Both the position numbers and the translations under genes were made by a program. The notes beneath the pieces were generated by a model that ran no database searches, was not told where the DNA came from, and worked only from the letters and a program-made list of their open reading frames with translations. This document shows, one piece after another, positions 15,152 through 22,022 of a stretch of DNA of 23,274 bases; position 1 is the stretch's first letter, and the number at the start of each line of letters is the position of its first letter. The stretch spans positions 1 through 23,274 of the forward strand of contig JAGSPR010000047.1 in assembly GCA_018262455.1 (NCBI GenBank). Reading direction: 5' to 3'. Source of the DNA: Deltaproteobacteria bacterium (GTDB lineage Bacteria; Myxococcota; Polyangia; Haliangiales; Haliangiaceae).

Positions 15152-17977
15152 ATGGCTTGCCCGCCGCCCCAGGAGTTCAGCGAGTTCGTGAGCGGCTCGC
15201 TCGCGCCGGATGCGCGCGACGCGCTCGAGGCGCACGTCGACACGTGCACGAGCTGCCGGATCACGCTCTCCGAGCTCGGCCGGACCGGTGCGGCCGCGGC
15301 GGCCAGTCGACCCGCCCTGCCGGTGCTCGGCGAGAGGGTGGAGCGCTACGAGATCGTGGGCGAGCTCGGCGCCGGGGCGATGGGCATCGTCTATCGGGCA
15401 CGCGATCCCGAGCTCGATCGCGAGCTGGCGGTCAAGCTCGTGCAGCCGCAGGCCGGTGTCGCCGAGGACGAGCTCGTGCGGCAGCGCATGCTGCGCGAGG
15501 GCCGCGCGCTCGCGCGGATCGATCACCCCAACGTCGTGCGCGTGTTCGATGTGGGCTGGTGGCGTGGCGCGCTGTTTGTCGCGATGGAGCGCGCGCCCGG
15601 CGTGTCGCTCCGACTGTGGCTCGCCGCGCAGCCCCGGAGCGCCCGCGCGATCGTCGATGTGTTCGTGCAGTGCGCGCTCGGCCTGGCCGCTGCGCACGAC
15701 GCCGGCGTGATCCATCGTGACTTCAAGCCCGACAACGTCGTCGTCGACGAGGCCGGGCGCGCTCGCGTGATGGACTTCGGCCTCGCTCAGACCGCACCGA
15801 GCGGGCGCGAGGTGCCGCACGATCCCGACCCGCTCGACCGCCTGGCGGCGACCGCCATCGCGAGCGAGCCTGGAGATCCCCGGCTGACACGAACCCGGGG
15901 CATCGTCGGGACGCCTGCCTACATGGCGCCCGAACAGCATCGCGGCACGTCGATCGATGGCCGCGCCGATCAGTTCGCGTGGTGCGTGGCGCTCGCCGAG
16001 GCGCTCGGAGGCCACCGGCCGTATCGCGGCGACACCGTCGAGGGGATGCTCGCCGCCATGGCGTCGGGCCGGCCCGAGCTGCCGGCCACGATCGCGCGGC
16101 CGGTGCGGCGCGTGCTCGCACGCGGCCTGGCCTTCGCGCCCGACCGGAGGTTCCCGAGCATGACCGCGGTGGTCCGCGCGATCGCGCCGCCGCATCATGG
16201 GTGGCCCGCACTGGCCGTGGGGCTCGCGACCGTGGCGGTCACGAGCGTCCTCGTGGTCGGGCTGCGCACCGTCCCCGACGATCCGTGCGCAGGCGTCGCG
16301 GCGCCGGTCGCGGCGACCTGGAACCCATCGCGCGCGGCGCGGATCGGCGCGCTGTTCGCGAGCATCGGCCGACCGTTCGCCGAGCGGACCTGGCAGTACG
16401 CCCAGGCCGGCGTCGAACGCTACGCGGGCACGTGGACGGCGAGCAGGGTCGGCGTGTGCCGCGCCGGAGTCGAGCGCGGCGAGCTCGATGCCGCGGCCCG
16501 CGCGGCGACGGTGCGTTGTCTCGAGCGGCGTGTGATCGATCTCGAGGCCATCCTCGCGCGCTGGGAGCATGGTGAGCTCGACGTCCTCGCGACTGCGCCG
16601 CACGCGGTCGACACGCTCGTGCCCACCGCACGCTGCATGACGCCCGAGCTCGACGCCGCACCCGCGACCGAGTCCGACCGGCTGCGCCTCCAGGCACTGG
16701 TGGGGCGATTCGCGGCCGCGCGCGTCGCGTCTGACACCGGACATCCGCTCGATGCCGAGCCCGTGCTCGCCGGGCTGGACCGCGAGCTCGCGGCCACCCC
16801 GTTTCACGCGCTGCGTGCGGAGCTCCTGATCGAGCTCTCCTCCGTCGAGCGCGACCTCGGCAAGCGCGAGCTTGCCCGCGAGCAGCTGGTGACCGCGCTC
16901 GCCGAGGCCGAGACCGCGCGTGCCGATCGCGCGCGCGCGGCCGCGTGGATCGCGATGGCTGCGCTGACCGCAGATGACTTCGTGCGCGGGTCCGAGGCGC
17001 GGGATGCGTTGCGCCTCGCGAGTGCCGTGCTCGATCACCTCGGCAACCCCGAGGACCTCGCGCGACTGCACGATGCGACCCGTGGGCTGGTCGCGCTGCG
17101 CACCGGCGACCCGGCGGAGGCGGTGGCCGCGCTGCGCCGCTCGCTCGATGTGCAGCCGCCGCTGCCCGCCACCGAGCGCGCGAGCCGCACGCAGATGCTC
17201 GCGCGCGCGCTGATCGCCGCCGGCCAGGTCGACACCGCGCTTGCCGAGCTCGGAGGCGCCGAGGCCCTGCTCGTCAGCGCGCTCGGTCCCGACGCGCCGC
17301 AGCTCGTGTTCGTCCTCAACAGCATGATGGAGCCGCTCGAGTACCTCGGACACGCTGACCAGGCGATCGCGCGCGGCGAGCGGGCCCTCGCGCTGTTCGA
17401 CGCGAGCTACGGCAAGCTCAACCCGCGGCGCATCCAGCTACTCGGCAACCTGGCGGGCATGTACGCGAGCGCCGGCGACCGCGGCCGCGCCCGCGCTCTC
17501 GAGGAAGACGCCGTGCACGCCAGCGAGCGCCAGCTCGGGCCGGACGCAGTGGCCACGGCGAACGCCCGCCTCAACCTGGCGATCACGCTCGTCAAGCTCG
17601 GCGAGCCACTCCCCGCGATCGGCCAGCTCGATCGCGCCCTCGTCATCTACACCAAGGTGCTCGGCGCGGAGGCTCCGGTCCTCGCGAACGTCCACAGCAC
17701 GTTCATCGGCGCCTACGGAGCGTTGCACCAGCCCGCCGAGGCACTCGCGCACGCGCAGCGGGCACTCGCGATCCGCGAGGTCTCGAACGTGCCCGCGCCG
17801 TACGTGGCGTATAGCCGGCTCGAGCTCGCGGACGCCCTCGTCGCCGCCGGACAGCGCGACCAAGGCATCGCGATGGCGAGACGCGCGCTCGAGATCCCTC
17901 TCGACAAGACCGGGCGCGAGGCCGAGCTGGCTGCCGAGATCCGGCGCTGGCTCGCGGCGCAGACCCGCCCGCGCTGA
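15152..17977 (+). CDS. Membrane Ser/Thr protein kinase with N-terminal anti-sigma-type zinc finger and TPR region
   Basis: The product has 941 residues from ATG 15152; a GTG at 15122 that overlaps the previous stop would add ten. The ATG is preferred because the finger begins directly after it. Residues 1-43 are a zinc-binding anti-sigma-like finger (H28-x3-C32-x2-C35). The kinase domain spans about 66-345: GAGAMG at 73-78, Lys95, Glu116, HRD at 188-190, DFG at 208-210, APE at 259-261, all catalytic residues present. One membrane span lies at about 351-371. Residues about 379-500 are helical, with a Cys-containing module that I know from other myxobacterial kinases (AWSxxR-like VRCLERRV). From about 555 TPRs follow; the last ones are of the long kinesin-light-chain type (LVFVLNSMMEPLEYLGHADQ). 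The gene is 36 bp before the sigma gene and is a paralogue of the 1829-4780 kinase. Confidence 0.9.
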   Translation: MACPPPQEFSEFVSGSLAPDARDALEAHVDTCTSCRITLSELGRTGAAAAASRPALPVLGERVERYEIVGELGAGAMGIVYRARDPELDRELAVKLVQPQAGVAEDELVRQRMLREGRALARIDHPNVVRVFDVGWWRGALFVAMERAPGVSLRLWLAAQPRSARAIVDVFVQCALGLAAAHDAGVIHRDFKPDNVVVDEAGRARVMDFGLAQTAPSGREVPHDPDPLDRLAATAIASEPGDPRLTRTRGIVGTPAYMAPEQHRGTSIDGRADQFAWCVALAEALGGHRPYRGDTVEGMLAAMASGRPELPATIARPVRRVLARGLAFAPDRRFPSMTAVVRAIAPPHHGWPALAVGLATVAVTSVLVVGLRTVPDDPCAGVAAPVAATWNPSRAARIGALFASIGRPFAERTWQYAQAGVERYAGTWTASRVGVCRAGVERGELDAAARAATVRCLERRVIDLEAILARWEHGELDVLATAPHAVDTLVPTARCMTPELDAAPATESDRLRLQALVGRFAAARVASDTGHPLDAEPVLAGLDRELAATPFHALRAELLIELSSVERDLGKRELAREQLVTALAEAETARADRARAAAWIAMAALTADDFVRGSEARDALRLASAVLDHLGNPEDLARLHDATRGLVALRTGDPAEAVAALRRSLDVQPPLPATERASRTQMLARALIAAGQVDTALAELGGAEALLVSALGPDAPQLVFVLNSMMEPLEYLGHADQAIARGERALALFDASYGKLNPRRIQLLGNLAGMYASAGDRGRARALEEDAVHASERQLGPDAVATANARLNLAITLVKLGEPLPAIGQLDRALVIYTKVLGAEAPVLANVHSTFIGAYGALHQPAEALAHAQRALAIREVSNVPAPYVAYSRLELADALVAAGQRDQGIAMARRALEIPLDKTGREAELAAEIRRWLAAQTRPR

Positions 17978-18013
17978 TCGCGACCTCCGGCAGCCGTGGC
18001 ATGATGATGCGCG

Positions 18014-18907
18014 ATGCCCGCGCTCGTGGATGCCTTCGTCGCGGCCCTGCCGGAAGCCGAGCAGGCGCGCGCACGTGAGGATCACTCGCTCGAGCCCGCG
18101 CTGCGTCAGGCGTTCGAGCGCGGCCGCGAGGCGCATCCCGCGATCGCGACCCAAGGGGAGGCCTTCGCCGCGTTCTTCGCGCCCCATGCCGATGATGCCC
18201 GCCCCGCGTCCCAGTGGCTGCCGGGTCGCAATGTCACCGACGCGTACCTCGCGTGCGCGATCGCCCATCACGATCCAGCCGCGGTCGCCGCGTTCGAAGC
18301 GGTCTTCGTGCCCGAGCTGCAGCGCGCTGCCGCGCGCCTCGTGCAGGACGCCGACCTCGCGCGCGAGGTGGTCGCGGTCGTCCGCGAGAAGCTCGTGGTC
18401 GGCACCGACGCGCGCGGGCCGCGGATCGCCGACTACGGCGGTCACGGTGAGCTGCTCGTGTGGGCGCGCGTGATCGCCATTCGCACGGCGCTCACCCACC
18501 TGCGCACGCACCAGCGCCATCTCCCTGCCGACGACCACCTGTGGGAGCTCGCGTCGCCGAGCATCGACCCGGCGCTCGCCGTCATCAAGCGCGAGGCCGC
18601 GACGCAGATCAAGGATGCGTTCCATCACGCGCTCGCCGAGCTGTCGCCGCGCCAGCGCAACCTGCTTCGCCAGCACCTGCTCGATAGCCTCACGATCGAC
18701 GAGCTCGGCGCGATCTACCAGGTCCATCGCGTCACCGCCGCCCGGTGGCTCGCCGCGGCCCGGGCCGACCTGTGGGCTCACACGCGGCGCCGGCTGCGCC
18801 AGACCCTCGGCCTGTCCGATGCGTCGATCGGCGCGATGCTGGACGATATCCGCAGCACGCTCGACCTCAGCATCGAGCGCGCGCTCGGCCCGGCGGTCGC
18901 GCGCTGA
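18014..18907 (+). CDS. RNA polymerase sigma-70-like factor (kinase-associated family), copy 2
   Basis: The 297-residue protein is a paralogue of the factor at 964-1800. The region-2-like segment is at about residues 85-165, but the expected acidic/Gln motif has become LAREVVAVVREK, so polymerase contacts may differ. The region-4 HTH at about 216-252 is clear (IDELGAIYQVHRVTAARWL) and aligns with copy 1 (IDQLAAIYRIHRATAARRV). Both copies share an N-terminal extension and a C-terminal tail (HTRRRLRQT here, ATRRHLRET in copy 1). The fit is to the family I recall as TIGR03001. It follows the kinase gene by 36 bp on the same strand, so the pair is probably one transcript. The start at ATG 18014 lacks a strong ribosome site. 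Confidence 0.82.
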   Translation: MPALVDAFVAALPEAEQARAREDHSLEPALRQAFERGREAHPAIATQGEAFAAFFAPHADDARPASQWLPGRNVTDAYLACAIAHHDPAAVAAFEAVFVPELQRAAARLVQDADLAREVVAVVREKLVVGTDARGPRIADYGGHGELLVWARVIAIRTALTHLRTHQRHLPADDHLWELASPSIDPALAVIKREAATQIKDAFHHALAELSPRQRNLLRQHLLDSLTIDELGAIYQVHRVTAARWLAAARADLWAHTRRRLRQTLGLSDASIGAMLDDIRSTLDLSIERALGPAVAR

Positions 18908-19051
18908 CAGGACCCCGATCGTGCGGCGTCTCCGCGATGAAGAGGAGCCTGTTTCCGCGGCTGGACGCCAGGCCGCTCCATGAGGCGATCCGGATCGAGC
19001 ACGATCGTCTGGGTCGTCAAACGTGGAGCAGCCCTATGGTAAGAAGGTGCG

Positions 19052-19834
19052 ATGAGTGAGCCATACGCGCGAAACTGGACCCAGGGACGGAATCGGTTGG
19101 AGGCGATCGCGCGAAAGGCCGATCCCGAGACCCAGCGCCATCTCGACGAGCTCGGCATCTGCGACGGCTGGAATTGCCTCGAGATCGGCGCGGGCTCGGG
19201 AACCCTCTCGGAGTGGATGGCCCAGCGAGTCGCGCCTGGTGGACGAGTCGTGGCCACGGATGTCGATACCCGCGCGCTCGATGAGCTCAAGGCCAAGAAC
19301 CTGGAGGTTCGAAAGCACGACGTCGACAAGGAGCCACTGCCTCCTGGGTCCTATGACCTGGTGGTCGCCCGGTATCTGTTCGAGTGGTTGAATGACCCCA
19401 AGAAGGTGCTCCAGAAGCTCGTTGCTTCCTTGGTTCCGAATGGGTGGATCTTGATCGAGAGCGATGACTGGGGGGCGCTCCCTCCCCCGAGCTCGGGCGC
19501 GCCCGAACAGTTGAAGAAGGTGCGAGAGGCGTTCTTCGAGTTCCTCGGTCGCTCGTCTGGCTACAACCCGGACGTTGGCCGTCAGCTCGTGGGCTTGCTC
19601 GAAGCGGCTGGCATGGAGAGCGTCGGAGCCACCGGGCGAAGCGTGTTGCTTCGTGGCGGCAGTCCAGGGGTGCAGCTCTACAAGTACGAGCTCGAGCTGG
19701 TAGGGGCCCAGATGGTCGAAGCCGGTAAGATCACCAGCGCAGATCTGGCGTCCGCGTTGAAGGTCTACGACGACCCGAAGTTCTGCATGATGTCTCCGCT
19801 GACCATCACCGCGTGGGGACGCAAGCCGAGCTGA
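19052..19834 (+). CDS. Class I SAM-dependent methyltransferase
   Basis: The 260-residue cytoplasmic protein has the Rossmann methyltransferase motifs: motif I at 44-50 (EIGAGSG), the acidic end of strand 2 at Asp70 (VVATD), Asp90 after strand 3, and motif IV at 101-104 (YDLV) followed by a helix and PNGWILIES (129-137). The family resembles small-molecule methyltransferases of the UbiE/ArsM type; the substrate cannot be read. The start at ATG 19052 has AGAAGG a few bases upstream. Codon use appears less G/C-biased than in neighbours (for example GTTGCTTCCTTGGTTCCG), which could reflect transfer. It lies 144 bp after the sigma gene and probably has its own promoter. Confidence 0.88.
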   Translation: MSEPYARNWTQGRNRLEAIARKADPETQRHLDELGICDGWNCLEIGAGSGTLSEWMAQRVAPGGRVVATDVDTRALDELKAKNLEVRKHDVDKEPLPPGSYDLVVARYLFEWLNDPKKVLQKLVASLVPNGWILIESDDWGALPPPSSGAPEQLKKVREAFFEFLGRSSGYNPDVGRQLVGLLEAAGMESVGATGRSVLLRGGSPGVQLYKYELELVGAQMVEAGKITSADLASALKVYDDPKFCMMSPLTITAWGRKPS

Positions 19835-19879
19835 TCGGGGGTGGGATCTTCGACCTTGCTGAAGTAGGCTGCCGCGGTG

Positions 19880-20338
19880 ATGCTCACGCGCGTGTTGTGC
19901 GGCTGGATCGCGTCGGGGGGACTCGCGTGCGGCGGCCACCACGGCAGCGACCACCACGCCAGCAGCGACGCGCCTTCGCGTCCGGTCTCGGTGGCGACCA
20001 GCCAGCTGGCGACCAGCCAGCCGGCGACCCTCAAGACGGTGACCCTCAAGACGCGCCCGATCCCTAAAGGCGATTACAGCCGCATCGATGTCGGCATGGA
20101 CTATCCCGAGGAGGCGCGCGCACTCGGTATCGAGGGCACGATCAGTGTGCGGATGGTCGTCGACGACAAGGGTCGGGTGGAGACCGCGGTCGTGCTCACG
20201 CCACTCGGCTACGGGCTCGACGAGCTCGCGATCGCGCGCGCGCGCAGGATCGAGTTCGAGCCTGCCAGGGACAGCGACGACACGCCGATCCGCGCGGTGA
20301 TCGTGTGGAGATTCAACATGACCTTGCCACCGAAGTAG
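19880..20338 (+). CDS. Predicted secreted or lipoprotein with TonB C-terminal domain
   Basis: The 152-residue product has a short hydrophobic N-terminus with a weak lipobox at Cys17 (GGLACGG). A GTG directly before the ATG could also start it. After a His/Ser-rich linker and four 5-residue repeats (ATSQL, ATSQP, ATLKT, VTLKT), residues about 75-148 form a TonB C-terminal domain: YPEEARALGIEGTISVRMVV, then DELAIARARRIEFEPARD and VIVWRFNM. True TonB has an N-terminal membrane anchor and a Pro-rich rod; here neither is present, so energy coupling to ExbB/ExbD is unlikely. Stand-alone TonB_C proteins of this kind are common in Myxococcota and are of unknown function. It converges on the lipoprotein gene ending at 20366. 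Confidence 0.82.
   Translation: MLTRVLCGWIASGGLACGGHHGSDHHASSDAPSRPVSVATSQLATSQPATLKTVTLKTRPIPKGDYSRIDVGMDYPEEARALGIEGTISVRMVVDDKGRVETAVVLTPLGYGLDELAIARARRIEFEPARDSDDTPIRAVIVWRFNMTLPPK
19992..20055 (+). repeat. Two adjacent 15-bp tandem duplications
   Basis: TGGCGACCAGCCAGC occurs at 19992-20006 and 20007-20021. GACCCTCAAGACG, within a 15-bp period, occurs at 20026 and 20041. Both keep frame and encode the 5-residue repeats in the linker of the TonB_C protein. Confidence 0.85.
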
Positions 20339-20348
20339 GTCGGCGCGG

Positions 20349-20367
20349 GAGCTCGTCGGGAGAGCTC
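20349..20367. terminator. Hairpin between convergent genes, possible bidirectional terminator
   Basis: GAGCTC at 20349-20354 pairs with GAGCTC at 20362-20367 around a 7-nt loop. It lies between the stops of two convergent genes. No T-run is present, so termination strength is unknown. Confidence 0.35.
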
Positions 20368-21028
20368 AGTACGTGAGAAACCGCATCGAGGCGAGGTACG
20401 ACACGCACAGCCCGCGCCACGCGGTCTTGCCGTCGTCCCCCGCGGGGGACAACGCGCGCAGGAGCTCCACGCCCTCGGCGACGTCGGCCGTCGCCGCATC
20501 ATCGATGAAGAACCGCCGGAACAGCGCCTGGATCTGCGCCGCGACCTGGTCTCCGCCCGCGTCGAACGCGGCCCCCGGATCGAGCTCGGTGAACACCGTG
20601 CGGGTAGCGGCGCCCGCCTCGGCGGCGACGACGTCGCCGCACACCTGGAACGCCAGCTTGCGGATCAGGACGATGCGCTGCTGGCTGGGCGTGAGGTCAT
20701 CCGCGAACGTGGTCACGTAGTCCGCGCCGCCGAGCGCGCCGCGGTGGAGGTCCCATTGATCGACGTCGCCAACGACCCAGCTCCGCCCGGTCGCCCGGCT
20801 CACCTCGCTGCGCAGCATCTCGAAGCTGAGCATGCGGGTGTTCTGCGACAGCGGCACGTCGATCGACTGCCAGTACTCGGAGATGTCGCGCCCACCGGCG
20901 CCCGCCATCTCGGCGCTGTTGACCTCGGCCGGGCCGGGGTCGTTGCAGCTGGTCAGCGTGAGGACGAGCCCCGCCGCGATGAGTGCGGCCGATCGGGCGC
21001 GCACGGTCTTGTGGATTAGCGAGAACAA
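20366..21028 (-). CDS. Predicted lipoprotein, third gene of the DUF1501-type operon
   Basis: The 220-residue frame starts at TTG 21028, supported by GGAGG (21037-21033 on this strand) 4 nt upstream. A GTG at 21004 would give a more typical signal peptide without a ribosome site. The lipobox ends at Cys28 (LTLTSCND). The mature region is mostly helical, with RIVLIRKLAFQVCGDVVAAE near residues 118-137 and a second Cys near the C-terminus (GLCVSYL). I recognise no named family; similar proteins accompany DUF1501 genes in my memory of myxobacterial genomes, which is weak evidence. It overlaps the end of the heme-motif gene by 13 bp, so it is translationally linked to it. Confidence 0.75.
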   Translation of the reverse strand: MFSLIHKTVRARSAALIAAGLVLTLTSCNDPGPAEVNSAEMAGAGGRDISEYWQSIDVPLSQNTRMLSFEMLRSEVSRATGRSWVVGDVDQWDLHRGALGGADYVTTFADDLTPSQQRIVLIRKLAFQVCGDVVAAEAGAATRTVFTELDPGAAFDAGGDQVAAQIQALFRRFFIDDAATADVAEGVELLRALSPAGDDGKTAWRGLCVSYLASMRFLTY

Positions 21029-22017
21029 TAGGCCTCCGACGTCACGAAGTGCTTGATCAGCGCGCGCGCCTGGTACCCGCTGGCCGCGAACAAGCCGGCC
21101 GCGTCGCTGTAGTACGCCGCCTCCTCGCGAGCCAGCTCGCGGCCGAACAGCCGCTTGAAGAAGAAGTTGATCGCCTGGGACTTGAACTCATTGGTGGACG
21201 CCGCGATCCGGCCCAGATCGGGCAGCCCGCGGCCGGTCTGCAGCAGGAACGAGGCGTCGGGGTCGGTGCAGTCCGCGATGCGATCGCCGTGGTCGTCGTA
21301 GCACTGGGCGAACCGGGCGAGCGAATCGATGCCGTAGGTCGGGTGAACGTGGCAGCCCGCGCACGCCGCGTTGCCGGCGAGCCCGTCGGGGCTGACGTCG
21401 ATCATCTGATCGAGCGGGAGCGTGACCGCGACCAGGGTGATCCCGGCGAACTGCCGCTCGAACCGCCCGGCCCAGTTGCGCCGAAACGACCCGACCGTGC
21501 TCTGCAGCCCGTAGCGCGTCGACAGGATGCCCGCGGCCGGACGGTCGGTGATCTCGTGCTCGACGCCGTCCTTGTCGACGGTGTAGGTCGCGGTCAAGAC
21601 CTCGCGCCAGTCCCGGTCCTCGAGCAAGACGTGGTGCATGAGCCGCGCGGGCTCCTCGACGTCGGTCTCCGCGGTCGTCAGGTTGGTCGGCGTGAACTCC
21701 TGCCGCATCCAGTCGAACGAGACCTGCTTGAACTCGGGGCTGACGAGCAGCTCGTCGGCCAGTTGATCGAGCGTCGCCTCGCCACGCTCGACCCGCGCCA
21801 TGGCCTCGGGCGCCGGCGCGCGGTGGGTCAGGTCGAGCGCCATCTTGCGCAGGCACAGCAGATCGGACATCCGCTCGAGCGACGACGGCGGCGGCGTGTC
21901 GACGCTGCCACCGCCGTCGATCTGACCCGTGCAGGCGAGGGTAGGGGCGAGGGCGGCGATGATGGCCAGGTTGGCCAGGCTGGTTCGCGCGGTTCGGGTC
22001 ATCGGCTCGGTACTCAT
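21016..22017 (-). CDS. Predicted lipoprotein with c-type heme motif, DUF1549/DUF1553-like
   Basis: The 333-residue product from ATG 22017 has a lipoprotein signal ending at Cys29 (PTLACTG). A GTG at 22026 overlapping the upstream TGA would add three residues. The N-terminal part (LRKMALDLTHRAPAPEAM, then LADELLVSPEFKQ) resembles DUF1549. A single CxxCH motif (CAGCH, codons 21363-21349) is followed by HPTYGIDSLARF, as in DUF1588 or planctomycete cytochrome-like proteins, and predicts one covalent heme. The C-terminal stretch (FKRLFGRELAREE, LIKHFVTSEAYC) resembles DUF1553/DUF1585 ends. This family is typically encoded beside DUF1501 proteins in Planctomycetes, and a DUF1501-like gene lies directly upstream here. 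Redox or polymer-related roles have been guessed for the family; none is established. Confidence 0.82.
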   Translation of the reverse strand: MSTEPMTRTARTSLANLAIIAALAPTLACTGQIDGGGSVDTPPPSSLERMSDLLCLRKMALDLTHRAPAPEAMARVERGEATLDQLADELLVSPEFKQVSFDWMRQEFTPTNLTTAETDVEEPARLMHHVLLEDRDWREVLTATYTVDKDGVEHEITDRPAAGILSTRYGLQSTVGSFRRNWAGRFERQFAGITLVAVTLPLDQMIDVSPDGLAGNAACAGCHVHPTYGIDSLARFAQCYDDHGDRIADCTDPDASFLLQTGRGLPDLGRIAASTNEFKSQAINFFFKRLFGRELAREEAAYYSDAAGLFAASGYQARALIKHFVTSEAYCSR

Positions 22018-22022
22018 TTCGT

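Noticed and set aside
15113..17353. A 746-codon minus-strand open frame
   Set aside because: It lies opposite the second kinase, is low-complexity (Arg, Gly, His) and has no motif; high-GC genes commonly leave the opposite strand open.
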